Positions 10,601 through 19,099 of a stretch of DNA of 64,000 nucleotides are shown here, piece after piece. The stretch comes from Chitinophaga sp. CF418 (GTDB taxonomy: Bacteria > Bacteroidota > Bacteroidia > Chitinophagales > Chitinophagaceae), in assembly GCF_900142925.1 (NCBI RefSeq), contig NZ_FRCN01000013.1, positions 51,880-115,879 of the forward strand, in the 5' to 3' direction. The position numbers and the translations under genes are program-made. The notes beneath the pieces were generated by a model, which did not search any database, was not told the DNA's origin, and saw only the letters and a program-made list of their open reading frames with translations. The first letter of the stretch is position 1. The number at the start of each line of letters is the position of its first letter.

Positions 10601-10678
10601 GATTTTGCAGAGGGCATTCGGCAATTTACGTAACGCTGCAATGGAACTGCGTTTCATAGGATTGGGAAGCTTAGACAT
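4613..10678 (-). CDS. Giant T9SS surface protein: Calx-beta repeats plus gliding-motility C-terminal domain
   Basis: The frame runs from a TTG at 10711; I prefer the ATG at 10678 (alternatives 10708 and 10657), which gives a basic N-terminus, a Leu-rich signal segment (IVLPLLLLLICS) and cleavage after INAQ. The mature chain of almost 2000 aa has an N-terminal region of about 300 aa without a motif I recognise, then about a dozen repeats of 90-120 aa of the Calx-beta type, each opening with xxEGxxxxxxxxLPxGV-like strands and often linked by DPANK/DATGD. Near the C-terminus sits a calcium loop DVDGDGVPDYVE, followed by the T9SS type B (CHU_C, gliding-motility-associated) domain with VHPAMSPNNDGLGND, TVFNRWGG and the end GFIVIKR. 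It is probably an exported adhesin or surface filament. It has no visible catalytic domain. It is co-transcribed with the PorP/SprF gene. Confidence 0.92.
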   Translation of the reverse strand: MSKLPNPMKRSSIAALRKLPNALCKIVLPLLLLLICSEINAQTVKAVINPTGGTPSANDLKIEVLSDGGIKVTRKGLLESYIRTDSSQGMRAFLDFKNSSYLVPPNLKSPAICYISPVSGTGEYWDPYKVHIVGTILDKYKNYPTGQTGTVTIIVSYVKNTNYFFMDYVLHLPQTSGFTKALLYQSEQVVMGAAAGDDPDAASTCAYGFMSADGTTVGVYRDASCALTPEAPRSHVYRSLRKFDSWEVSLPGHRFYINDAGYFPYNTVAGGIDGNARSMGIMKQLGAVFRDGSLDPDPMNFKTYRLLSGYGTSMTEFDTVAAMKDTIPVPGFAAVNIKFSNGTLSGNEGNTADGETPAQGLTLTVSGGKLNAPAYVLVKYDPAYASNYSHPAVPGTDFTLTQEAFLVPAGDYTTPKNVTIPNLHVIGNDQLQYSRTLRLKLVSTCTSLLSISGTSEVDYTIVDDEPRTLTMNIDSTSLYEGNSSKARITMPIGITCPEDIVITFSRVGTSTAGDTDYVVPANVVIPANQTGTPIFTFAAKADRVLENTENLSLKFQGTILGIGVASQKDLQIKDSTFLNPAYSQIQADCISPDTVRPVPEGYSGYLGLHLPPGVTTEVTITMQEIYVDWDNATAEDQVDFDLNYYSGLEFKITPGTTVTKVPFTVFADKLIEGPTPEYFDLDIVAMDDVGAGRVYNYTGPQITIRDVDADSSNKVILTATPTTIKEGDAGATVTVSLPPGVTSLYDIPVVIAKGPSSIATDADLVSALPTSVVIKKGQNSVSFPAKVIAQSDNVLENDESLWIVTKPNGFTIDSSLITIQDATGDVAGNKDMKIELVTPTLKEGSNSGIRISFVNTTVTAQDPISITLSHDASSAAAATDYNVPATITLPAGLNTYTITGGFTAVSDKIFEADEAVTLTGVATTLPGLTVSGFSGLIQDATGDDPANKQITVTSSHPEMDEGGTGYSFTFSLPAGFTTEVPIDITPALVPPSTAATDDYTLATTPLTLTSGNSVTTGVTIAADVVVEGDENMVLGGTATSPAITGLTVVPATVIIKDKTKISGPKVTTDITDIVEGGAGAFITITLPSGTVPSTPLTVNLTRGLSSEAVAGFTGLPQTVTLSGNSVTIPVPVAASMDNILNDNEKLVVIVETEGYPKDSITLNMIDVTANDPANLKITLTPQPASQGNRVKEGVPYTVRASLPPGVTPYKPVLLSVYATSASETVPADYTGLPTSFTLNPAVGYADFTITPTADKIIESPELLQFTGSATLMPSLVIDTLDLYIDDATISDPTKAALQISFDSTAITKGGGATKVTIGFADPAVITTLPITISVTPDPSSTADITNYVGLPTTVTIAKDSSKVTFFLSVPNNYKLEGTTILQFAASATGFSFLQVPPLNILEIAGAALTIEKVSDAAEPSTDGAFIIKMPVVSTSDVTVSYRAIYGSTNIDPLPTSVVIPAGSQELTVPVRIKDDLILQGDQTLRITLTNAVADNGGNPINMTVDITPVLIAVGDDENATTGPKATARQILIERMSDATQPSTAGSFRIRFNDSTLVASDNVKVIYNLGGTASQGTDYNILPGYAIIPKGQSMVYVDVSPAGIHYAGPDVTVQSTLTDATSSLPNVTWTFVSNPVATLIIYNHNIDTPTVNLFAATSQITEGQEVEFVVRLSRSITVDLPVTLDITNDIYRTLTLSGGTVNGKSIEVTVPKGMQETRFKVKVDNNELSDDDGWIKAAVRDYDPLSAKPPYYTGLASEVTNSVGDDDSLKLTFTDSRYAVKVAFDTIGQPLPFKLHLNRASSRIITVYYEFYTPAATEIPANTLAATPVKDYDNTVSPVLILPGVTDIDIPVLVNSVEKDKIFGMRLLRATVSSNQHPPTLDSIVTATGLIQICMECDVDGDGVPDYVERFITDGRWKDDNKGNLRVHPAMSPNNDGLGNDVMQIENIEKYPGNEVTVFNRWGGTVFTTKNYNNQTNNFNGKGNAGGAKGQDVPDGSYFFIIHTTDANGNKQRYTGFIVIKR

Positions 10679-10711
10679 AGTAATCTGTGTAAAGTTGTAA
10701 TGATCCATCAA

Positions 10712-11173
10712 ATACTTTAAAAAAAGTCACTGCTCAATAAAGATGGTTGGCCTGCGCATAGTGATGTGCAGCATTTTTTGGTAGTTCGCATCAAACAATT
10801 CACACCATCCCATTTCTGGGAACCACCTACAGTATTATCTGATAAAATAAAAGACAATACATATATATAAGATACAAACATATTTATATTTTCATACTTA
10901 TACAAACAAATTTATATATTCTGTGAATATGTTGTATCATCAAATGTGGATAACTATCGTGAAGTACTAGTGCTCAATAAATTATAAATCCACATTTATA
11001 GTGGAAAATTTTATTATGCTTATGCTAAAACGGTGTCATAACATATTTTTAGCAACCCTGTGAGGTTAACTGCCTTATAAAAGCACTGTTGTTCTGTTTG
11101 GCTAGGCAAAAAAAGAACAAATGCATAGTTTAAACCCATAAAATAACGGTAGATTTGCACAAAACAAGTAATA
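10712..11173. other. AT-rich divergent intergenic region
   Basis: This gap of about 460 bp separates the minus-strand giant gene from plus-strand ahcY and must hold both promoters. It contains the inverted repeat AAATGTGGAT (10942-10951) / ATCCACATTT (10988-10997), and TGTGGATAA at 10945-10953, which is the complement of a consensus DnaA box. No credible ORF or structural RNA is visible. Confidence 0.5.
11150..11157 (+). promoter_or_regulatory. Bacteroidota -7 promoter element for ahcY
   Basis: TAGATTTG matches TAnnTTTG exactly and ends 16 bp before the ahcY ATG. No convincing -33 TTTG box was found at the usual spacing. Confidence 0.6.
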
Positions 11174-12502
<1,329 letters not shown>

Positions 12503-12524
12503 TCTGATTAATCACTATATTAGT

Positions 12525-12566
12525 AATAGCCCATAACTGTGATAGTTATGGGCTATTTGCTTTTTA
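12525..12566 (+). terminator. Terminator of ahcY
   Basis: AATAGCCCATAACT and AGTTATGGGCTATT form a perfect 14-bp stem around the loop GTGAT, followed by TGCTTTTT. Confidence 0.85.
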
Positions 12567-12614
12567 GTTACTTTCCCCTTCATCTATCACGATGTACTAT
12601 CCACGTAATTCCAC

Positions 12615-12622
12615 TAATTTTG
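12615..12622 (+). promoter_or_regulatory. -7 promoter element immediately before pdxJ
   Basis: TAATTTTG matches TAnnTTTG and ends only 4 bp before the pdxJ ATG, so the transcript would start at or next to the start codon (candidate leaderless mRNA). Confidence 0.6.
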
Positions 12623-12626
12623 CATT

Positions 12627-13358
12627 ATGACCAAGCTAAGCGTAAACATCAACAAATTTGCCACTCTCCGCAATGCGCGTGGTGGTAATATGCCGGATAT
12701 ATTAAAAGTAGCGCAGGACTGTGAGCGCTTCGGCGCAGATGGTATCACCGTACATCCGAGACCGGATGAACGGCATATCCGCTACCAGGACGTAAGAGAC
12801 CTAAAGCCGCTGGTAAAAACGGAATTCAACATTGAAGGATATCCTTCGAAAGACTTTATGGACCTTGTGCTTTCTGTAAAGCCTCATCAGGCTACGCTGG
12901 TACCAGATCCACCTGATGCCATTACTTCCAATACCGGCTGGGATACTATTAAAAACCAGTCTTTCCTCCGTGAGGTGATCGGTACTTTAAAGGCTGCAGG
13001 TATCCGTGTGTCTATATTCCTGAATGCTGAAGTAGATAAAGTGGAAGCGGCAAAGACGGCTGGTGCGGACCGTATTGAACTTTATACCGGTCCTTATGCA
13101 GAAGAATATGAGCGTGCACGTACACAGCCACAGAATCTTCAGCTGTTCAATGATTATAAGAATACTGCCCGCGCAGCTACGGCGATTGGATTGGATCTTA
13201 ACGCAGGGCATGATCTTAATCTTGATAACTTAAGGTTCTTTAAGCTGCATATTCCTCAGCTGAAAGAAGTGTCTATCGGGCATGCGCTGGTGTGTGATGC
13301 GCTTTATTTCGGATTGGAGAATACGATACAGTTGTATAAGAGACAGTTGGAAGAATAG
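12627..13358 (+). CDS. pdxJ: Pyridoxine 5'-phosphate synthase
   Basis: This 243-aa TIM-barrel enzyme condenses 1-deoxyxylulose 5-phosphate with 3-amino-2-oxopropyl phosphate to give pyridoxine 5'-phosphate in the DXP-dependent vitamin B6 route. The start LSVNINKFATLRNARGG and the phosphate/substrate segment TVHPRPDERHIRYQDV are characteristic, as are LNAGHDLN and IGHALV near the C-terminus. The start ATG at 12627 is supported by the promoter element just upstream. The gene is monocistronic, between the ahcY terminator and its own. Confidence 0.96.
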   Translation: MTKLSVNINKFATLRNARGGNMPDILKVAQDCERFGADGITVHPRPDERHIRYQDVRDLKPLVKTEFNIEGYPSKDFMDLVLSVKPHQATLVPDPPDAITSNTGWDTIKNQSFLREVIGTLKAAGIRVSIFLNAEVDKVEAAKTAGADRIELYTGPYAEEYERARTQPQNLQLFNDYKNTARAATAIGLDLNAGHDLNLDNLRFFKLHIPQLKEVSIGHALVCDALYFGLENTIQLYKRQLEE

Positions 13359-13379
13359 TAGTTGTTGTTATATTTTTTT

Positions 13380-13415
13380 CGGGATTACAGATGCGTCTGT
13401 AGTCCCGTTTTTTTT
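13380..13415 (+). terminator. Terminator of pdxJ
   Basis: CGGGATTACAGA and TCTGTAGTCCCG form a 12-bp stem with one G-T pair around TGCG, followed by eight T. It lies between two converging genes. Confidence 0.85.
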
Positions 13416-13419
13416 GCCC

Positions 13420-14472
13420 TTAATATCTCCATTCCATCAATGGCACATTAATACCCAGCTGATTCAAGGCTTCGCTGCGTTGATACCAGGAGCGTGTATA
13501 TCTTAATTGCAGCTTGCGGGTGATAATACCAATCCCTCCTGCAAAACCACTCATCCCCTTCTGTTGTGGTAACCCCAATTCTTGTCTGCGGAGATGGTTG
13601 TAAGATGCTGTCAGTTCTATATAACGGCCTATCTCCCATTGTGCAGCGAGTATGAAGTGCCGGAAGATCTTGTCGGCGGTATTGCCATTGGTGGTGGTGT
13701 CTCCATCATAGGTGATGGTACCTTCCTGAAAATTCGGATCAGCATAACGGACGTCAAACTGATGTACATGGTGTATAGTAGCGGAGAATTGCAGGGGAAG
13801 GTTGTCCAGTTTTTTTGAGACTCCGATCTGCAGATCAAATGGTAGAGGTTCCTGGTTGTCTTTTGTATAGGCTTTTAGTTGTGCGCCCATATTACGTATT
13901 ACAAGGCCGGCCTGCCAGTGGTGAGCTGTATCCTGGTAGTTCAGTCCTACATGGAATGCCAAGCCGGAGGCGCCGTATTGCTGATAGGAAGATTGAACAT
14001 ACTGGATGCTGATGCCATAGTACCATCGCTCCAGGTATCTGCGGGAGGCCGTCAGTTGGAAAGCCATGTCTCTGGGCTTGAAATTCCCAAGAATGTTGCC
14101 TGCTGCATCTGTCTGTGTGACGCTGCCGTAGTCAATGTATTGCACGCTGCCGGCAAGCGTGGTTCCATACTTCTCCAGGTGGTAGCCAAACAACGCATGG
14201 GCATATTGTACATCTGCGAAGTAATTGGTGTAATTCAACTGCAAATGCTGGTGCATGCTTTCCCTTAATAATGCAGGGTTGAGCGCAGACAGGGCAATAT
14301 CATTATTCTGTAAGCTAGTGTTGGAGCCACCCAGGGCAGCTATTTGAGGGGAAACGGGTAGATCAAGAAAGGAAAATACGCTCTTTCCTCCCAGTACCTG
14401 GGCACTGGCGGTTGACATAGAAAGGCAGAGGTACGGGAGCGCAATCAGCAGCGCAATGATGTTTTTCCTCAT
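13420..14472 (-). CDS. porQ: Type IX secretion system protein PorQ
   Basis: The 350-aa protein has a signal peptide ending STASAQ (about residue 24), then the PorQ hallmark GGKSVFSFLDLPVSPQIAALGG followed by the NNDIALSALNPALL segment typical of the PorV/PorQ FadL-like barrel fold. The remainder alternates aromatic-rich strands and ends in an aromatic residue two from the C-terminus (MEWRY), fitting an outer-membrane beta-barrel. PorQ belongs to the T9SS attachment machinery with PorU, PorV and PorZ, which process and anchor cargo at the surface. It lies downstream of lon on the same strand but is separated by hairpins, so it may have its own promoter. Confidence 0.88.
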   Translation of the reverse strand: MRKNIIALLIALPYLCLSMSTASAQVLGGKSVFSFLDLPVSPQIAALGGSNTSLQNNDIALSALNPALLRESMHQHLQLNYTNYFADVQYAHALFGYHLEKYGTTLAGSVQYIDYGSVTQTDAAGNILGNFKPRDMAFQLTASRRYLERWYYGISIQYVQSSYQQYGASGLAFHVGLNYQDTAHHWQAGLVIRNMGAQLKAYTKDNQEPLPFDLQIGVSKKLDNLPLQFSATIHHVHQFDVRYADPNFQEGTITYDGDTTTNGNTADKIFRHFILAAQWEIGRYIELTASYNHLRRQELGLPQQKGMSGFAGGIGIITRKLQLRYTRSWYQRSEALNQLGINVPLMEWRY

Positions 14473-14515
14473 AAAGAGGCATAAAACTAAATAATAATAG
14501 GTTATAAAACACCAA

Positions 14516-14587
14516 AGCCAATCTGTTATCGGCAGATTGGCTGATGCTTATAAACAGGAATGCCATATGCTACACATATGGCATTCC
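14516..14587 (-). terminator. Two consecutive hairpins after lon
   Basis: Read on the minus strand, GGAATGCCATATG / CATATGGCATTCC (13 bp, loop TGTAG) is followed by TGTTTATAA, then AGCCAATCTG / CAGATTGGCT (10 bp, perfect) is followed by TTTGGTGTTTTATAA. The T tracts are imperfect but the tandem stems sit between lon and porQ and probably end the lon transcript. Confidence 0.55.
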
Positions 14588-14657
14588 CAAACCCTTAAAA
14601 CAATCAACATTAGTATCCATTGCCAGCCACAACTGTTAAAAGGCTGGCAGGGAAATG

Positions 14658-17060
14658 TTACTTCTTTAATAACGCTATATCGATCACTTGGTTCATTTCT
14701 TTTACAAAATGGAACTTTAATCCTTTGATATAGTCAGGATTTATTTCTTTGATATCCTTTTCATTCTGCCAGCAGAGGATAATTTCCTTAATACCTGCTC
14801 TTTTGGCAGCCAGTATTTTTTCCTTGATACCTCCTACCGGCAATACCTGTCCGCGGAGGGTGATCTCACCTGTCATAGCCAGGTAGGATTTAACCTTTCT
14901 GCCTGTAAATGCAGACGTTAGGGCCGTTAGCATAGTGATACCGGCACTTGGGCCATCCTTGGGCACTGCTCCTTCCGGAACGTGTACATGGACATTGCGC
15001 TGGTTGAACAGCTTAGGATCGATCTTGAATTCCTTGGCATGTGCATGCAGGTAGCTAAGGGCTGTACTCACGGATTCCTTCATCACGTTACCCAGGTTAC
15101 CGGTCAGCCTCAGCTCACCTTTACCTTCACTTAGGCTGGTCTCGATGAAGAGGATGTCCCCTCCTACATAGGTCCAGGCCAGTCCTACAGCCACACCTGC
15201 CGGGTTGCCCACTTTGTAGATCTCATTGGAGTACCGGGACTTACCCAGTATTTCCTCTATATGCTCTTCTGTCAGGCTTTCAGGGATCTCCTCTTCCAGC
15301 GCCACATCTTTGGCAATGGAACGCATGATAGAGGCGAATTGCCTGTCCAGTTCACGAACACCGCTTTCACGGGTATAATCCTGGATCACTCTTTCGACGA
15401 TGTTGTTGCTGATACGCATTTTCAGCGTTTTCAGACCATGTGCATCCTTCTGTTTTGGTATCAGGTGGCGCTTAGCGATCTCCACTTTTTCTTCTATGGA
15501 ATAACCACTTAAATCTATGATCTCCAGCCTGTCGCGAAGAGCAGGGTTAATAGCGTTAATATTATTCGCGGTAGCGATAAACAGTACCTTGCTCAGGTCG
15601 TATTCCAGCTCGAGGTAGTTGTCGTAGAAAGTACCGTTCTGTTCAGGGTCCAATACTTCCAGCATAGCGGAACTTGGGTCTCCGCGGTGATCATTACCGA
15701 TCTTGTCGATCTCATCGAGGATCATGACAGGGTTGGAAGTTTTCACTTTGCGGATGGACTGTAATACACGACCGGGCATAGCACCGATATATGTTTTACG
15801 GTGGCCCCTGATCTCACTTTCGTCATGCAGACCACCAAGGCTCAGTCGTACGTATTTACGACCAATGGCGCTGGCAATGGAACGACCCAGGGACGTTTTA
15901 CCAATACCCGGAGGACCAACAAAACAGAGGATCGGAGACTTCATATCTCCTTTCAGTTTGAGGACGGCAAGGTATTCGAGAATGCGTTCCTTGATCTTGT
16001 CCATACCATAATGGTCATTGTCCAGGATCTTTTTCGCCTTTTTCAGGTCATAGCTGTCTTCAGTATATTCTTTCCAGGGCAGGTCCAGCATCAGGTCCAG
16101 GTGATTGTACACCACGGAATAATCTGGCGTGCTGGGATGCATACGCTCCAGCTTTTCAATGCCTTTGCGGAATAAGTCAGCGGCAGCTTCTGTCCATTGC
16201 TTCTTTTCCGCCTTGCGCTGCAATTCCTTGACTTCACGGTCATTGGCATCTCCTCCCAGCTCTTCCTTAATGGATTTGAGCTGTTGCTGAAGGAAGTATT
16301 CCCGCTGTTGCTTGTCAAGATCTGCTTTGGTTTTATTGGTGATCTTATTTTTCAGCTCTGCCAGCTGCAGTTCCACCTGCAATAATTTCAGAAGCAATTC
16401 CGCGCGGGTGCGCAGGTTATTGATCTCGAGCAGTTGCTGTTTGTCTTTCAGGTCACAGTTCAGATTGGAGGATACGAAGTGTACCAGGAAGGATTCATTT
16501 TCAATGTTCTTCAGGATGATACTGGCTTCGGAGGGCAGGTTCGGTGATAACTGGATGATCTGACCTGCCAGGTCTTTAATGGAAGAAATGTAGGCGTCAA
16601 ATTCCGGATCATCTGTCACTATTTCATCCTGCAGCAATTCTATGCGGGCCTTGAAATAAGGATCTTCCGTCACTATTTCACTGATCTTAAAACGTTTGCG
16701 TCCCTGTATAATGATTGTGGTGCCACCATCCGGCATTTTAATGAGCTTAACGATACGGGCAACAGTACCTACGTCGGTAAGATCGACCAGGTTGGGATCT
16801 TCTATGGTACTATCTTTTTGCGCTACAACCCCTATCAGTTTGTCTGCCTTATAGGCATCGTTCACTGCCTTTATGGATTTATCCCTGCCAACTGTAATTG
16901 GCAATACCACTCCAGGGAAAAGTACAGTATTTCTTAGTGGCAGTAATGCCAGTTCATCAGGTATTTTCTCGTCTTCCAGGCCATCATTCTCTTCATTCAA
17001 AGGGATAATCGGCATGAACTCCATTTCTTCTTCCGAGTTTGCAAAATAGAATCTATTCAT
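14658..17060 (-). CDS. lon: ATP-dependent protease La (Lon)
   Basis: The 800-aa protein is a complete LonA: N-terminal substrate-recognition domain (about 36-240), coiled-coil linker, AAA+ ATPase with Walker A GPPGIGKT (382-389) and Walker B MILDEID (446-452), and the C-terminal protease domain with Ser705 in PKDGPSAG and Lys748 in GGIKEK, spaced 43 residues apart as in E. coli Lon. It degrades misfolded and short-lived regulatory proteins in the cytoplasm. The N-terminus carries an extra acidic stretch of about 35 residues before the usual LALLPLRN start, common in Bacteroidota Lon. No heat-shock operator is evident upstream. Confidence 0.97.
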   Translation of the reverse strand: MNRFYFANSEEEMEFMPIIPLNEENDGLEDEKIPDELALLPLRNTVLFPGVVLPITVGRDKSIKAVNDAYKADKLIGVVAQKDSTIEDPNLVDLTDVGTVARIVKLIKMPDGGTTIIIQGRKRFKISEIVTEDPYFKARIELLQDEIVTDDPEFDAYISSIKDLAGQIIQLSPNLPSEASIILKNIENESFLVHFVSSNLNCDLKDKQQLLEINNLRTRAELLLKLLQVELQLAELKNKITNKTKADLDKQQREYFLQQQLKSIKEELGGDANDREVKELQRKAEKKQWTEAAADLFRKGIEKLERMHPSTPDYSVVYNHLDLMLDLPWKEYTEDSYDLKKAKKILDNDHYGMDKIKERILEYLAVLKLKGDMKSPILCFVGPPGIGKTSLGRSIASAIGRKYVRLSLGGLHDESEIRGHRKTYIGAMPGRVLQSIRKVKTSNPVMILDEIDKIGNDHRGDPSSAMLEVLDPEQNGTFYDNYLELEYDLSKVLFIATANNINAINPALRDRLEIIDLSGYSIEEKVEIAKRHLIPKQKDAHGLKTLKMRISNNIVERVIQDYTRESGVRELDRQFASIMRSIAKDVALEEEIPESLTEEHIEEILGKSRYSNEIYKVGNPAGVAVGLAWTYVGGDILFIETSLSEGKGELRLTGNLGNVMKESVSTALSYLHAHAKEFKIDPKLFNQRNVHVHVPEGAVPKDGPSAGITMLTALTSAFTGRKVKSYLAMTGEITLRGQVLPVGGIKEKILAAKRAGIKEIILCWQNEKDIKEINPDYIKGLKFHFVKEMNQVIDIALLKK

Positions 17061-17174
17061 CTGCGTAGTTTAATCGGGAAAGTGGCCAATTTGTCAGCCT
17101 GCGGCCTGCTTTCCATTCATTTTTATAAGCATAGGTATATTGTCAAGTATAATGCCACGAAAAGATAAATGATA

Positions 17175-17211
17175 TTAAAAAAGTCGCTCCGTTTTATGAC
17201 GAAGCGACTTT
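17175..17211 (-). terminator. Terminator of the outer-membrane barrel gene
   Basis: On the minus strand AAAGTCGCTTCG pairs with CGGAGCGACTTT (one G-T pair) around TCATAAAA and is followed by more T; it lies 20 bp after the stop of the gene at 17232. Confidence 0.8.
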
Positions 17212-17231
17212 CAATATCATTTAAGCTGTTT

Positions 17232-17849
17232 TTATAAAGTCACACCTACACCCAGCTGGATACTCTGGTTTTTCCAGTTGCCTCTGTCAGTAACAGTGTT
17301 TACACCTTTCACGTCAGTGAAGCCAATGATGTAACGCGCACTGATGTTGATGATTGGCAGCTGTAACCATAAACCGGCCACACCAGATACATCACCACCT
17401 TTAAAGGCATCGTCAGCACCTTTGAATACGTTCTTGTCGCTCACCAGGGCGCTGAACTGAGGACCAACCTGCAGTTTAACCCGTGGGCTACCCAAAGAGA
17501 TATTCGCTAACAGCGGAATGCTCAGGTAGTTCAGCTTTATCTTTTTGTTGTTGTTAGAAGGATCGTTCAGATTTTCAGGATCAACGACCTCACCAAAATT
17601 ACTTGTAGTTTTTACTGTGCTGGAAGAAAAGATCAATTCACCCTGTACACCAAAGCCTTTTGTCAGGTTTACCTGTGCGAAACCACCCAGGTGATACCCG
17701 AGATTGAAGCCATCTTTGTAACCCTGACCGTCCAGTTTACCCAGATTCGCACCTCCTTTAAGACCGAATCTTAAGAACTTGGTCTGGGCATTTGCGGTAG
17801 AAACGGCAGTCACACTGAGTACAGCGATCGCGAGAAACAGTTTTTTCAT
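17232..17849 (-). CDS. PorT-family outer membrane beta-barrel protein
   Basis: The 205-aa protein has a classic signal peptide (MKKLFLAIAVLSVTAVSTANAQ, cleaved after 22), then the start of an OmpA-like 8-strand barrel with FGLKGGANLGKL. Alternating hydrophobic strands follow, such as YHLGGFAQVNLTKGFGVQGE and INISARYIIGFTDV, ending SIQLGVGVTL. This is the outer membrane protein beta-barrel domain often annotated as PorT family in Bacteroidota. Its role is not known; small barrels of this kind are usually structural or stress related. It is transcribed leftward, with its own terminator, 200 bp after another barrel gene. Confidence 0.85.
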   Translation of the reverse strand: MKKLFLAIAVLSVTAVSTANAQTKFLRFGLKGGANLGKLDGQGYKDGFNLGYHLGGFAQVNLTKGFGVQGELIFSSSTVKTTSNFGEVVDPENLNDPSNNNKKIKLNYLSIPLLANISLGSPRVKLQVGPQFSALVSDKNVFKGADDAFKGGDVSGVAGLWLQLPIINISARYIIGFTDVKGVNTVTDRGNWKNQSIQLGVGVTL

Positions 17850-18047
17850 AATAGTTGTTTTTAAACAGAAGAGGATGATTTTATCGATTGATTAAAAGGT
17901 TTTTCAGGTCTGATTAATATAACGTTCCTCACAAAGCATACCCCTATCTGACAGATAGCAAAATGTGTGCTACAATTATTAACAACTAGCAATGTGTGGA
18001 TAACAAAATAGAAAAAACAGTAACGTGAGTAAAAATGCAGTAGAGGA

Positions 18048-18989
18048 TCATTTAAAAGTATACCCTAACCTGGCGGTAAAATAGCCGGTGAGTTGTTTTT
18101 CTTCTCCCTGGAATGGTTTGAAAATGGTATAGGATGGTGAGATCGTAAAGTTCCCGAGCATATAAGATGCATTGACGGTAAGGTCAATCGCCCGCATTTC
18201 AAAGCCGGTGGCAGTCTTGCTATTCAGGAATGATCGCTGGACATCTTCCGGTGGCGGAGGGGCATCGTTCCATTCCCAGTGTAATTTCGGGGAGCGGGAG
18301 ATATACTGGAATGATTTAAGATTGCTGTAGTAATTGGCAGTTCCCATTGTAAGCCCGACAGACGGGGTCAGTAAAATAGCGTCATCATTCTTTAGTACAT
18401 CGACAAAGATAAAAGGGTGACGTACTGCTGTAACGATATTGAAATCCTTTCCGGAGATGTTGCGGCTCAATCTGCCTCCTGCAAGCTTCTCTTGTGTGTT
18501 GCCCCATCCCAGGTCGAGGCTGATGCCGGGCTGCACCCACCAGTCCCTGTAATAGAAGTAAGCAAATAATTCATTGTTGATAGGTGTAATGGGGATATCA
18601 ACAGAATCGGTGAAGATATATTTGGTATAGGAAATGCCTGTCAGGAACTTCCGGTTCTTTGAATAGTCATACCCCACGGAAAGGTCCCATTCAAACCAGG
18701 GTTTACCGATGGACTGAAACAGGTAATAGCTGCTTACGTTGGCGTACAATCCCGTTTTATGAAAGTAGGAAACCGATGGGGAGAGGAACGGTTTCATGAC
18801 TACCGGCGTCTCATATGTCTGTGTTTTTTTGCCATAAGCAGGGCTATTGCCATATCCGACGCCCAGGATCAACTCACTTTTCTCCCTCTTTTTCAGCAGG
18901 GAATCCAGTTGTTTTTCCAAGTCGGCAAGGGACTGGCTCATGACAGCCTTACTACATAACAGAAATAAGAATAGAAAGCAGCAGCGCAT
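18048..18989 (-). CDS. Putative outer membrane beta-barrel protein, unknown family
   Basis: I do not recognise the family. The 313-aa protein has a short hydrophobic N-terminus (FLFLFLLCSKAVMSQ) that fits a signal peptide, then a short charged helix (LEKQLDSLLKKREK), and then only alternating polar/hydrophobic segments rich in Tyr, Phe and Gly (YANVSSYYLFQ, FEWDLSVGYDYS, YFYYRDWWVQPGISLDLGWG). It ends with TARLGYTFK, the aromatic C-terminus typical of outer membrane barrels. A proline run (DAPPPPEDV) near residue 245 probably forms a loop. A function cannot be inferred from context. Confidence 0.75.
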   Translation of the reverse strand: MRCCFLFLFLLCSKAVMSQSLADLEKQLDSLLKKREKSELILGVGYGNSPAYGKKTQTYETPVVMKPFLSPSVSYFHKTGLYANVSSYYLFQSIGKPWFEWDLSVGYDYSKNRKFLTGISYTKYIFTDSVDIPITPINNELFAYFYYRDWWVQPGISLDLGWGNTQEKLAGGRLSRNISGKDFNIVTAVRHPFIFVDVLKNDDAILLTPSVGLTMGTANYYSNLKSFQYISRSPKLHWEWNDAPPPPEDVQRSFLNSKTATGFEMRAIDLTVNASYMLGNFTISPSYTIFKPFQGEEKQLTGYFTARLGYTFK

Positions 18990-19099
18990 GCACGGAGCAT
19001 TTTACAGCTGCAAGATAGAATAAATAGTCGATAGACCATAGCCGTTTGTCGGTGGATGAGGACGGAAAGTCGTCGACTGCGAAACCAGAGCCGACAAGA

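Noticed and set aside
4646..10700. Many plus-strand frames opposite the giant Calx-beta gene
   Set aside because: They are shadows of a long, regular repeat protein; codon pattern and homology signals all belong to the minus-strand frame.
10717..10905. 62-aa minus-strand frame upstream of the giant protein
   Set aside because: AT-rich promoter region, no hydrophobic or conserved pattern, no start signal.
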